NCBI GenBank assembly: GCA_950097015.1
Contig: CATNEN010000031.1
Coordinates: forward strand, 682,001 to 746,000
From: Macrostomum hystrix
Taxonomy: Eukaryota > Platyhelminthes > Macrostomidae
Direction: 5' to 3'
Length of the DNA: 64,000 nucleotides
Shown: one piece after another, positions 1 to 11,516 of the stretch
How the letters are laid out: each line of letters begins with the position of its first letter
Numbering within the stretch: position 1 is the first letter of the stretch
The notes under the pieces: model-generated
Told to the model about the DNA's origin: nothing
The model's database searches: none
The model's input: only the letters and a program-made list of their open reading frames with translations
Program-made: the position numbers and the translations under genes

Positions 1-484
1 TTATTTACTGTGTTAAGAAAACGTGAACGACCCGAAAACATAAAACTACAATTATCTTCTAGAGAACATATGAATATATGCAGCGTTTGCTTAAGCTACT
101 CACCTATACCCACCAGTAGCAGTAGAAGCACTGGCAATCTAAAATTTTTCTATGTCCCATGCACATTAAAGATGAAAGGACAAAAATGCACAGCTTTTTT
201 GTTTTTATTGCTAGAAAAAAATATTTAGTTTCCAGTCTGTACATTCAGTTCGTATAGTAAAAAGTTTAACTGAAATTCTAATGAATGATTCTAATGAACT
301 CTAATTTTAAGGATTTCAGACGTGATCCTTGGGGGAGGAACGAAGTAACAGTTTATCCCCCAAAAAATGTGGGAGGGCATATCCTCAAAATTACAAGTCG
401 CAGGAATCGCAGTTTTAAGCTGTGGAGGAGGGAATCACATAGACATTGTAATTAGAACAATTCAAACACAAGAGCTATTGCATA
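1..484. other. No gene recognised
   Basis: Only short frames without recognisable homology. It should lie within a PAN2 intron if the remaining exons are off the left edge. Confidence 0.5.
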
Positions 485-1440
485 CGAGGGGTCTTTCAAA
501 GGATCGTAGAAAAGCCATCTCCGCTTAAACATATGCCCTTGAAAATTTTCTCAAGTATTATTTTATATATCTACAGCCTACATCTAAATTTTCAGCCAAA
601 TTGACTTAAAAAGCCGCGAGAAATCTGCGATCAAACTCTGAACCCCCATTGCATTTCCTGCATTATCCAAGGAGCAGTCAAGAGCCATAATGCTATTCCT
701 CTTTCGCCGAGGCTCTAGTGCCAGTGAAGCTGCTGCTGAGATGAATACCGTACTGCATGATGAAGCTCCATCCCTCAGCACTGTGCACAAGTGGTTTGGC
801 CGCTTCAGAAGTGGCCATTTCGATTTGGTTGACGAGCCAAGAGAAGGTCGTCCAAGAACATCAACGGACTCCTTGAATGTGGCTGCTGTGCAGTCTGCTC
901 TGAACGAGGATGCGAGACTGACCATCGAGAGGATGGAGGAGAGTCTGGGCATTGATGCCACATCGATCTGGAGGATTCTGCACGAAGATCTTGGTCTCAC
1001 CAAGAAAGCTGCCAAATGGGTGCCACGAATCCTCTCGCCAGAACAGAAGCAGCAGAGGATCGAATTCTGCAGGAATTTCCTCGAACAATTCAAAGATGGA
1101 GAATCTGCGAACTTCCAGAACATCGTCACAGGTGATGAAGCCTGCAGGTTCCATCAGTACGACCCGCCAACTAAATCACAGTCGATGGTTTAGTCTCTGA
1201 AAGGAGCCCCATCTCCCCAAAAGGCGAAGCGGGTGAGGTCAGCTGGGAAAATCACGTTCGCGATTTTCTTCTCTTCTAGAGGCATTGTGGCCTCGGTGCC
1301 AGTTGAGCAAGGCTGCACTGTGAACTTTGATTGGTACGTGACCATCTGCTTGCCCGCTGTGTTCAATTCCATCGCAGCTGGTCGCGGCAAAGCGGAGCTA
1401 CGCCGCTACTTCCTGCATCACGACAACGAAAATATGGCAT
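485..1440 (+). pseudogene. Mariner-family transposase relic, 3'-truncated
   Basis: A left mariner-type terminal repeat (cgaggggtctttcaaagga, preceded by TA at 483-484) is followed by a transposase reading frame. Coding similarity begins near 648 (LSKEQSRAIMLFLF) with an in-frame TGA just before it, so the start is unclear. Features visible are the paired helix-turn-helix region (TVHKWFGRFRSG, DEPREGRPR), the mid-block WVPRILSPEQKQQRIEFC, the first catalytic Asp in VTGDE, and the second in HHDN near 1418-1429. The frame is broken by one TAG at 1191-1193, where the family normally has Trp; the same frame then continues through SAGKITFAIFF to HHDN. After that the sequence is no longer mariner-like, and neither the third Asp nor a right terminal repeat is visible. 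It sits in or downstream of PAN2, on the opposite strand. Confidence 0.85.
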
Positions 1441-1939
1441 TCACTATCCTCTTAAAATCCAAAAACAAGCCCAGTTTAAACAACATAGGATTATAACTCT
1501 GAAACATATAGCAACATTACTAATATTGCCTATGTATATAAACTGTGTGGGCATTATTAATATTCCTCATTTGGCTAATGCTTAAGCGATCCAGTTCAGG
1601 TCCTGTTTAAGATTGCTCGATTCGCGCAGCTAATTCATTGTTTCACAGTCACTGTGCTATGCATTCGAAACGATTGTGATACTTATGATACAAAGGTGAA
1701 GTCAATCATTTTTTTGCGAAAAAATTCTTGGAGCACCAGGCTTTAAAACATCATACATTAAGCTTGCCCTCGGATGTTTAGATAATAAGAAGTCCAAAAA
1801 TATACTGTTAATAATAATAAGGGTGAAGCCAGAGCTAATTATTGATCCCGCAGTTTGAGCCACGAGCTACTGCAATCGCCAAAAATGCGCACATTCAAGA
1901 ACAGTGTGAAGTCACGGGGAGCCTAAAATAGGAAAGAAG
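1441..1939. other. Probable PAN2 intron sequence
   Basis: AT-rich sequence between the mariner relic and PAN2 exon 4. I see no exon with PAN2 or other homology on either strand. Confidence 0.45.
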
Positions 1940-4900
1940 TCAATCTCGATCAGCTTCGGTCGCAGAAGTCGCAGCTGCAGCGCTCCCACAATCGTCTGCA
2001 CTTGGCAGGGACTGGCACTTGGCAGCTGATTGGTTCGCAAGCTGCGCGAGCTCTGGCAAGCTGTAGTAGGGGTAGTGAGCCCGGCCCCAGTCAGCGGGCT
2101 TGCGGGCGATGGCGAGGCCGCGGGTTGTGCAAGCGCCGCTGAGGATGGTCTCGTCAATTAGCTTCACTCGTCGTTCGTAGGGACGACACAGTCGGGGCGC
2201 CCAGTCGCTAGTGAGAGCGCAGCGATAACCGGAGCCCGCAATGGTGGACTCAGTTTCCTTTGGGTAGCCGAATGGCATACTGCGGATGGAATACAGACAG
2301 ATAGGCATATTAGAGTCACACACACAATACAGTATCTTTGTACGAGCCACCGAGTCTTAAAGATCAGGGGTTCGATTCCCGACTCCGCTGGAACAATTTG
2401 TGTCATTTAGCAAGACACGTAACTCTGAAATGCTTCAGTTCACCCAGCTGTAAAATGGGTACCAGCATTAGCTGGGGTAATTGAGGGTGGGTGTGGCGTC
2501 CCTCCAGTCCATGGACTGAACAGCCGTACGCAGTCTTCAGATGCGCCGCGCAATAGCTGCGGCTGTGCTATCGGCTGCACATCTGACCCAATTGGGCAGG
2601 TGTAATAATAATTATTATAATACTTGGAAGATTTGGAAGATATTTAGAAGACTCAAAAATAATTATTATTATCATTTTTATACTCTTTTATCACTGTCAC
2701 TAACTTAATATTTTAATGTCTGCATCTGACTAACGGGTCGCATTTGCCAGTTAATAGTCTCGATGGCGTTAAATCAAACAGTATACGCCAAGTGTTACAT
2801 AACTCATCGTGGAGCTTTCAATACATCGCTAAGGTTTTAATGTGGATAAAGAAAAAATCGTATTTTGTTCTGGCCCGTGGCACTGGCCTCTAGCTCTAAC
2901 CGGCCCGCACTGATAAGAAGTTTTCTGACCCCTCATCCAGCTTATCCGTTCTTTTGCGTTCGGGCAAGTATTAGGCTTTTTATTACGTCAAAGTTGCTGA
3001 TGAATCTAATTTCGCGATTGATCATCTGGCTGCCGATCTAAATAAAACTGGTTGGTTACTTCGATTGCTCGACTAGAGAGCGGTTTAAGAATGAATTAAT
3101 GCACACATCCTGTATTTCCTAGGAGAACAATTCAATTAGAGGTGGTCATGAGCATCTCTAAGTGTTTCATTACTATGCAGACGTTGCTGTTTCTCTGTAC
3201 GAGAAACAGAGAAACTATGCCACAATATTTGCTGTAGGAAAACTATGCCACAAATCTAGTTGCATTCTGGAATCGAAGAATCTCCGTCAAAACAGAAGAG
3301 AAAAGCCTTTGATAAATTTTACCTGGTGAAATAGAAAGACTCGTTGCCGAGCGCGATGGGATTCGGCGAATAGACGGGATCGTCCGGGAAAACTGTCGGC
3401 AAGGGAGACACATTGAACCGCGGCCCAGTCACATCGGCCGAGTCGGCGCTCAACAAGTAGACGCCACCGGCTCCGTCACCGACAGCGATGCAGCGGGAGC
3501 TAGCGCTGATATCCACATCGGTCACTCCTACGCCCAGCTGATAAACAGGACTGGCAGGCATGGACTGGCCAAGCTGCAAGAACTGGAATTCGCCCAGTGA
3601 GTTACCCACTAGCAGTCGGTCGTGCATGGCTGGCAGGAAGCGAACGAAGTGCGGATCAAGCTGTACGCAGAATGGCTGAACAGGCCGCAAAACCCTCAGA
3701 TCAAAGGTCTGATGGCAGTGTGTGCGTGAAAGGCAAAACTCTTATTTATCTTTGATTTATCTAGTTAAAACGTGATTGATTTAAATGTTTTGTAGCTAAA
3801 TGTTCTAATAAAATTATTAAACTGTATCAAATTATGATATGATAATATTGAAGGGGCGAGCTAAGGACATTGATTTTACTACTGAGTCTTAAGTGCAATA
3901 AACTGAGTGTACTTTGACTCATAACTTGAAATCTTGCTTGCCTCAGATGGAACAAGACTATTTTACTAATTTTACTAAGGCTATTTATTTGGGTTGTGTA
4001 CAAATATCATGTAATTAACTTTTAATTTTGGTAATCGATAAAAGTCATTTGATTAATACATTTTTATAACGATACCTGAAAAGTGCCAGTCAAAACTTTT
4101 TTTTGCCTGAGAATATACGCTCGTAATAAGTAAGCGGAAATGTACAACATAAAAGAATAAACCACTGTGACCTAACAATTTGGAAGACTCACCTGTAGCA
4201 GCCTATCAGGCATTACATTGCCATCATGTCGCACTGACCAGCCGCAGGTGACAAGCAAACTATCCTGCACAGCCACGTCGGCAAGCTGACCAGTGACAGT
4301 GTTAAGACTGTGTTCCTTTCGCCCGGTAACTCTGTCCAGCAAGCTAACAGTGCCCCTCGCACTTGCAGCACAGATGAACCGGCCATTGTGCCGAAGGAAT
4401 TCGCAACCCTCTGGACCCATATCCACACACTTCACTAAACGCCCAGTGCCCGAGTCCAATTGCAGGACCCGATCTTGCCGACCGCCTAGAGTCAATCGGC
4501 CGGCCTCAGGGTCGTGAAGCATAGCGGCTAGATCCACAGTCATTCCTGGACAGGTGTAGGACCAGCGGCGCTGACCAAACTTTGAGTAGCAGGCGACGCC
4601 AGTTCTGAACATGAACAAAAGAGATGCTAGTTTTTGGTACGAGTGTATGGGATGGCATCTCAGTAGCTGGCAAATAAAAGTGCAATGGCATGAATTGGAA
4701 ACTATGTGTGATGTAGAGATGTAATTCAATATGGCCATTTGTACGAGAGCATAACAAGTCGGTAACAAGAGCGGTAAAAACTACTTAAAAAACATTGCGC
4801 ATGAACCCTGCAGAGCAGAAAAAAGCAAAAAAACCAATGTCTGGACAGTCTGGACACAGTTCATCGGCTTTGACTTCATTGGTAGTTGAGGAAATTCGAC

Positions 4901-5854
4901 TCAATTTCCGCTATGGTCGCTAAAATGATGTTCTAAGATGCCTGGCATCGAAGGAAAAGCAAGAGATGTACCATTCTTGGCATTTTCCATGCATTACATT
5001 ACACTATATCTATCTAAAACTAGTGTTTCTAGCATCTATACAAACAGATCTTTGACTTCTCACTCGCTAGCTGTGTCTCAATTGATCATTCATACAGAAT
5101 CATGAATGAAAGTTGTTGAAACCAAATTTGAGGTTTGCTTCAAAGCTTTAATTTCCACCTAGACAAGGTACTATGAGTGAGGAACTGCTTACGTTGAATA
5201 TCAGCAGTCAAAAACTACAGATGAATTTAATTTTGAGTAACTTAAAAAAGTAAAACTGAAAGTAAAAAAGTTTCGAAACCTTATGATTGCACCGTCGCAG
5301 TCTTTCTTATTTTATATAAATTGCCTCGCAGATTCTTTTCTTGAATGAAAAAATGTGCAGTAGAAGTGATTGCTGAGTGTAGCAAAGAAGACTACCCAAA
5401 TCCAAAGTAAAAAAACAATCAAATAATAATTTTTAAACTGCTTTTGCAGTACTTACTTGGTCATGGTGAATACACCAGCTTCGACTAGTGGGCTGGCAGC
5501 ACACACCTGGCGGAGATCTCTTTGCACATGGAGTGAAACATACTTGCTAAGCTGTGGCCCATAGTATCCAGTGAGATGACCACCACTGTTTACACACCAG
5601 AGCAGGTCTTCGTATTTGTCAAAGTGAACACCAGTCACCACCTGCTCTGTGCCGTCCATGACCACCCAGTTGTACATAAGGTACTCGCCAATAGCAGGCA
5701 CACTAGACAACTGGCTAGCTGGCTGGGAGGGGGAGTGCTGATTTGGAAAAAATGTTGCCCCAACATCCATTGCACTACTAGCAATTCCTGCAGAATTAGA
5801 TGTACTAGGCGAGAAAAACTGGGGCTGATGAGAATGATACATTAGTGCCTGCAT
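1940..5854 (-). CDS. PAN2: PAN2, poly(A)-nuclease deadenylation complex subunit 2 (5' half; gene runs off the left edge)
   Basis: PAN2 is the catalytic subunit of the PAN2-PAN3 complex that trims poly(A) tails in the cytoplasm. Only its N-terminal WD40 region and the start of the linker are here. Coding exons on the minus strand are 5854-5457 (ATG at 5854), 4604-4193, 3708-3323 and from 2279 leftwards; all GT-AG, and the phases (2, 0, 2) join in frame. The exons give about 399 residues plus exon 4. Landmarks matching PAN2 are VHFDKYEDLLWCVNSGGHLT in exon 1, the FDLRVLRPVQPF to DPHFVRFLP stretch in exon 3, and SDW...KLIDETIL...PYYSL in exon 4, which resembles the segment after the propeller. 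The exon 4 donor is undecided (about 1940-2020; the frame stops at 1940). The ubiquitin-hydrolase-like and RNase domains are not in the window. Family assignment is by recognition of conserved blocks. Confidence 0.86.
2345..2625 (+). repeat. tRNA-derived SINE, family 2, in PAN2 intron 3
   Basis: A B-box-like stretch (ggttcgattcccgac) near 2369 is followed by a central block (cacccagctgtaaaatggg) like that of many tRNA-derived SINEs, a unique 3' part with tccatggactg, and a short taataataat tail near 2608-2625. The same central and 3' parts recur at 17190-17273 and 52590-53410, which defines the family inside this window. Confidence 0.7.
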
Positions 5855-5860
5855 GCTGTG
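5855..5860 (-). other. Splice acceptor one base before the PAN2 start codon
   Basis: On the minus strand a pyrimidine-rich stretch ends in cccacag at 5856 and the coding ATG begins one base later. No upstream coding exon is recognisable. The site is either a spliced-leader acceptor or the 3' end of an intron in the 5' UTR. Confidence 0.6.
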
Positions 5861-5999
5861 GGAGAATGTAACAATTTTGACAAAGCTGTAGAAACAAAAC
5901 AATAAATAAATATACCCCACATAATTGAAATGGGTGTTAGTATATGTTGTCATTCCAATTTATTCACCCTGCTAGGCAGTAGCAAACAGAATACATACC

Positions 6000-7212
6000 A
6001 TAATAATAAAAATAATAATAATTGCAGGAAGGCTGCGGGCAATGGCACATTATTTAGTGACACTAGACCTGTAGCCAGTGAGGAGGCAATTCTGCCTATT
6101 TTGCTGAATCCTGAGCATGTACACATACAGATAAGATAACGTACACAGGCATATGCTCACATACAGTACTGGGCAAGTTAATCATGTTTTTACTCTTTAA
6201 AAGTTAAAAAGTTAATTCAATTAACTCCAAAAAATTAACTGTAACTAGTTAAATATTAAACTTTTGCCTAAAATTTAACTTCGGAAAAGTTAAAAAGAAA
6301 AAATCTAGTCAATCCCAATTAAGGTGGCATTTGTCCTGTGAACTGACTGCATTTTTTATCTAATTGTTGTACGGGCAGCTGTGCAGCTTGCAAAGTTAAT
6401 AATACCAATTTAATTTGAAACATTCATTGCATGCTTAAATTACTACATACATTACATTCGACTACATTACATTATGACAAAACAAAAGTAAAGTATGTGG
6501 AGTTCTAGATTCCCTGGCCAGGCACAAACATAAATAAAATTGTCAAATCTTAACAAAACTGAATATCCTTACTAAGTAATGCTAGGCAAATACTCAGAGT
6601 CATTGTCACTGATCATTGATCATGATCTAAGATTTATATTCAGGAATACTGGAATAGTCAAACAGTGAGACAGGTACAGGTAGATATTCAGATTAAATTA
6701 AATAGAATTTTTATAGATAGGTCAATATGCAATGTACTAGGCTAGGCCTAATTAATTAACAAAAAAATATTGACTAAAAAGTTATCTTCCTAGAAAAAAA
6801 TATAGAAAAAAAACATGAAAAAAATAATTACAAATAACTTTTGTCATTTAACTTAAACTTACAGAAAAAAAGTAATGATCTTTGTTAACTAGTTCATACA
6901 TAAAAAATTAAACGAAATTTTACAATTTTTTAAAAAATAATTAACTAGTTAATTAACTAGTTAAACAATTAACTAGTTAACGCCCAGCACTGCTCACAAA
7001 GGTGTGCAAATCTCCCTGAATTTCTAATTGTCAGCCAGTGTACATTTCACTGTGAATTGGAAGTTGGCCCTCAAGGGTCTAAATTGCACAAGCCCTTAAG
7101 CCTTCTCTCTGCGGCTGTGCCCCAAATAAATGTGGCCTTGCCATAGAATCAAACTTAGGGACCGTGGTACAAGAGGCAAACATAATTAATAACTGCTCTG
7201 CCACCGACCCCC
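6000..7212 (-). repeat. tRNA-derived SINE, family 1, split by a MITE
   Basis: Reverse-orientation copy. The tRNA-like head (gctctgccaccgacccc) is at the right near 7198-7212 and the taataataat tail is at the left near 6000. It aligns along its length with the copies at 9957-10327 and 46277-46611, except for an 829-bp insertion at 6164-6992. Confidence 0.75.
6164..6992. mobile_element. Non-autonomous hAT-type MITE nested in a SINE
   Basis: The ends are imperfect inverted repeats: cagtactgggcaagttaa at the left and, read on the other strand, cagtgctgggcgttaact at the right. Flanking 8-bp direct repeats are ctcacata (6156-6163) and ctcacaaa (6993-7000), identical at 7 of 8 positions. Comparison with uninterrupted SINE copies supports the empty-site junction. 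The interior is very AT-rich with many ttaactagttaa palindromes and no transposase. The CAG-start ends and 8-bp duplication are hAT hallmarks. Confidence 0.78.
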
Positions 7213-8001
7213 TGAATATATACCATGCTTCTTGTTTACTTTTTTGTCTATCAGGAAAGGCTTGAGGATAAAAATTTAAATGTTGTACATTTATAACCTA
7301 TTTGGCTAGGATAGGCAAAATAAACTAATTAAAACAATGAACCATGGACTTATTTAGAGAGGCTAAATTGGATAATATTTGAGGATTATATAGAACTTTT
7401 TATCTTATTAGAAACGAATCATTTAGGCCTATATAAAAACTTAAATTGATATTTTAAAGAAAGTTTATTTTTTGCTTCTTTATTATGGATTATGATTAAA
7501 AGTTATGAATATGCCATTTACTATTTAGGACATAATACAAACTAAATCTAAAAAGAACATACATGTAGGAAATATAATTTAAGACAGCATTTAACCCCTA
7601 GTGCCATAATTTGCTGCAGCAACATTACTTCTGTTTATGTTGATATGTGGTTTTCAACATAGATATTTATTAGGCTAGGCCTAGTTGCAGAAATTTTTCT
7701 ATGATTAGGATTAGAATTTGATCCTAGAAGTTTCATTGTTTGAAGAATAGTTCCAGATTTTTTAAACTGTTTAGATAGGCCTAGTTCAAATCTTAAATTC
7801 ATGATTAGGCCTATGCAATGGCCAATCTTAGGGGCTGGGCAACTGTTCCTCATTTAACGATAAGTGTCAGTATCACTAACTGATATCTTTCAAATTAAAT
7901 GTTGTAAAAGGGCAGTGGACCAGTTTCAGACTTCTCCTTATTGTATTTGTATATATATTGTATCCTTATTGTAATACTCTTTGGAAAGCTGACTAGGCCT
8001 A
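6743..8001. promoter_or_regulatory. Cluster of six TAGGCCTA palindromes upstream of PAN2
   Basis: The perfect octamer TAGGCCTA occurs at 6743, 7424, 7676, 7776, 7806 and 7994. Two copies share a longer context (ggctaggccta). The cluster lies 0.9-2.2 kb upstream of the PAN2 ATG in AT-rich sequence; I did not notice the octamer elsewhere in the window. A binding-site cluster is possible; function is unknown. Confidence 0.4.
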
Positions 8002-8954
8002 TCCTCCAGAATCGTTCGTTAAATTGTTTTCTCATTTGAATTCCCACAGTAACGTCAAAAGTGCTACACCGGTGGTGTCTCCATTTTGAATATTCTCTCT
8101 CTCATGCTATATGGAATGAAACGCTGACGCTAAAGTGTAGCTTCTAATTTGTAGGACTAAATTTTACAGTGCATGACTACGACTTTTAGCTTCGCTTTCA
8201 GCCATAGACAACAAAATATTCAAATAGAATCGAGAACTTTATGGATTCGTGGATTCTTGTCTTCTATAATCGTAAAAATTCAATTGGCGCTCGCAAAACA
8301 ATCGTTGTCACGCGCTGGGGCCGATGATTATTTATACATTGTGCTGAGCTATGGCTGGCAGATTTTAAATAGAAATATGAATGAAACAATTAGCAGTTGT
8401 TGCTTGCTTTAAGTAAATTTGAATCTCCTATCAATTTATCACGTGATAGGATTTCTTGTCATTTATTAAAACAAAATCGAAGGAGCTTCCAAAAGCAGCT
8501 TTAAAGTACATTGCTATCGCTTGTAGTACATAAAGAGTTGGTGTGACTCAAACTAATATGCTTGATTGTCACTGAATCGTGGTCATAATAAAGTCTTAAC
8601 AGTAGGTTTCATAGAGCAAAGCAGCATGCACGAAATGGAAAGTGTGATGAAGTAAATCTGCGTGATTTGTATTTGCAGATCGGTTTGAAATCAAGTATTA
8701 CAAGTTTTATGGCAAGTTTTTAGCTCGATAATAATACCAATAATAATGTGCGCTTTCAGAAAATTAAATCGTGTCACGAGTCGTAAGCAAACTTGTACAA
8801 ATTTGTGTAATAACTTGTAACCACTCAGTACCAACAAAAAAGTTATTGCTCTACTACTTACTTTAAGTAGTGCAATGTTCTAAGATAGCATGTCACTGTT
8901 CTGTAAGCTGATTAAAACAGATTAAATGTAAATCCTTTTTGGGGCTTTTCATTG
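7216..8954. other. AT-rich intergenic sequence without a recognised gene
   Basis: Contains most of the TAGGCCTA octamers and short frames only. Confidence 0.5.
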
Positions 8955-9090
8955 GTAGAGGTGACAAGAACAGGAGAAGAAGAGAAGCGGAGGAGAAGGG
9001 GGAGAAAGTGAAGAGAGGAGGAGGAGGATGGAAGAGGTGCAAATGGAGATGGATGAGGAACTATAAGAAGAACGGGAAGTGATTAAGATA
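8955..9090 (+). repeat. Purine-rich (GA) low-complexity tract
   Basis: About 130 bp of nearly uninterrupted purine on the plus strand (runs of gaggag and agaagag). Confidence 0.7.
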
Positions 9091-9956
9091 ATGTTGAAGA
9101 ACTGGCACATGTGTTAGCTACAGTCGGAGTTAGAAACGGGGCGGAGCACATGCATTTAGCCTAATCCCTTCACTCGCAATAATATTCTTGTGTTTGTCAT
9201 CTTTACCAGCTGGGATGCATTTTATTCGGCGATCCACTGTCGCCATCGTTAGTATTTTCCCACCGGATTATCCCATACTCCTTGGCATTCGATCCCCGAT
9301 CCTCTTTGATATCACCGGCCCGAGCTGGCTTGAAGCGGATTCCGGGATGGAATATAATGTTAGTGGAAGCCGCAAACAAATGACCGAGCCTGGCCTAATG
9401 ATTCAATGCGGCCGATTTCTCCCTATCACGCACCCAGCTTCAATCGGTAGAAGATCTGGCAGTGCGGGCTGTGAGGGGATCGCCTTTTAAAGCTTGACAT
9501 GACATGCGTCTGGAACTGCCAGAATTCTGGCAGCGACATTGCCTCTCGGCCCCAACAACAAACTGGAACAGGGGGGTGATTCGGGCCCGGTGCTTGAGTG
9601 CCAGGCAGGTCGGATGCGCCTTGAAACCATGCAGCAGACAGAATCAGATGCCCGGCAAATATCGCAAGACAATGCTGCACTTTGCCTCCCAGTTTAATTA
9701 GTCATTACGCGCGGAAGTTCTTTCTGCCCGACTGTCAGATGCTCCACAGACAAGTTCAAATGCTTCCGCTAAGACAACTGGCCCGACAAAAAATGTTTTC
9801 GAAACAGGCGCAACTGCCCCAGATTGTTTTCCTTGCGAGTCGGTCAGAAATTTTTCCCACAGGCCTTACAATGGAGATAACTTTTTAACTCGGACTTCTA
9901 GAAGTGACTGCGGCGAGAATGACAATTACATGGTCTGCAATCAGTCTGGCCAGCAG
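9091..9956. other. No gene recognised
   Basis: Mixed-composition sequence with frames of at most 100 codons and no recognisable domain. Confidence 0.5.
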
Positions 9957-10327
9957 CTAATAATAATTATAATAATTGAAGGAGGGCTGCGGGCAATGGC
10001 ACGTCATTCAGTGACACTAGACCCGCAGCCAGCGAGGAGGCAATTCTGCCCATTTCGCTGACTCCTGAGCACACACGCACTCAGATAACGTAGGCTAGCA
10101 TACGCTCACACAGGTGTGTACATCTGCCCTGACTTTCTCATCGTCAGGCAGTGTACATTTCACTGTGCCTTGGAGGTTGGCCCTCAAGGGCTTAAATTGC
10201 ACGACAAGCCCTCAAGCCTTCTCTCCGCAGCTGCGCCCCAAATAAATGTGGCCCCGTCGTGGAATCGGGCTCAGGGACCGTAGTGCGAAAGGCAAACGCG
10301 TTAACGGCTCTGCCACCGACCCGGGCC
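9957..10327 (-). repeat. tRNA-derived SINE, family 1, full-length copy
   Basis: The tRNA-like head is at the right (ggctctgccaccgacccgg read on plus), with a B-box-like element on the minus strand (gagcccgattccac). The body contains ttggccctcaagggctta and the tail is an ataataattataataat stretch near 9957-9980. It is the cleanest uninterrupted reverse copy. Confidence 0.8.
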
Positions 10328-10431
10328 CTGCCACAGCAGCTAAGGAAATATTATTTTAAGTGTGCATTGTGACTACGAAAATCACATTTTTAAACGAAGC
10401 TCTAGATCCTTAATAATAAAACTCTCAAATC

Positions 10432-10774
10432 CTGCACTATCAAACTCTAAGATCCCACACTATCAAACTCTAAGATCCCACACTATCAATCTCCAAGATC
10501 CCACACTATCAATCTCCAAGATCCCACACTATCAATCTCCAAGATCCCACACTATCAATCTCCAAGATCCCACACTATCAATCTCCAAGATCCCACACTA
10601 TCAATCTCCAAGATCCCACACTATCAATCTCCAAGATCCCACACTATCAATATCCAAGATCCCACACTATCAATCTCTAAGATCCCACACTATCAATCTC
10701 CAAGATCCCACACTATCAATCTCCAAGATCCCACACTATCAATCTCCAAGATCCCACACTATCAATCTCCAAGA
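10432..10774 (+). repeat. Minisatellite, 23-bp unit
   Basis: About 15 copies; core agatcccacactatcaatct. Because 23 is not a multiple of 3, the open frame through it reads 23-residue repeats and is not a gene. Confidence 0.9.
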
Positions 10775-10785
10775 TTTTAACATTA

Positions 10786-11516
10786 TCTCCCTATCTTATC
10801 CCAACGGACAACTTTAAGATTTCCAAAAGTTGTCCCGTTTTTTCGATGAATAAGCCTTTCAGCTCTCAAAATAGTTCCCTCTCAGATTACAGATAACCCC
10901 TGTTTAGATTTCAAATCTCGCTGGATGATGTGATTCTCGATAATGCATTCGCTTCAGATTATATGAGATTCTGACAGATTCAATAGCTCTATCGGACAAT
11001 CAAAATAATTATCAAATCCTCAAAAACTCCCACAGAAGCATCCAATGCCTATAGCGTGTCATTGCCTACTTCCCAGTCTCCAGCACTGCGGCTCTGGCAT
11101 TTCTAAACACCAATTTATCGGTTCATTACTATCGATTGATTTTCTTTTTTCTGCAAACGCACACCAATTAAGCGAAAAAAAATCCGGAAGCCTATAGCCT
11201 GACATTGTTAGTGTCCTTCAGCATAATTAGAAGCGGGCGCGAGGCCCACACACCTCCGCTACCAGCCCCCCCCGCCTGACAACGGTTTCCAAGTATCTGA
11301 GTGCTGTCCCGACTGCTCCGTTTCCACCTAAGCCTCCCATCGCGCTGGCCCATTAATGAGGCCACGAATAGGGACTCTTCAGTCTAGGAGCGGCTTCCTG
11401 TCCAGGTGCCAGAAAGCAATAGATGAGAGGAAAAATGGGATAACAGAAGGGAGACTCAAACTGGACTCGCAGAGAAGCTAACGCAGGTCTGTGACGGCGC
11501 CCTTACAAAGGAGCGG
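10786..11516. other. Downstream flank of the DEG/ENaC gene
   Basis: No gene seen. The 3' UTR of the channel gene should lie at its right end; I found no canonical AATAAA close to the stop. Confidence 0.4.

Noticed and set aside
3188-3214. 10-bp inverted repeat gtttctctgt / acagagaaac
   Set aside because: Short, without flanking duplication; may be chance.
9188-9490. 100-codon frame
   Set aside because: No homology that I recognise and no supporting signals.
10432-10774. Possible CRISPR-like array
   Set aside because: Units are contiguous with no unique spacers and the genome is eukaryotic; it is a minisatellite. The same applies to the other arrays.
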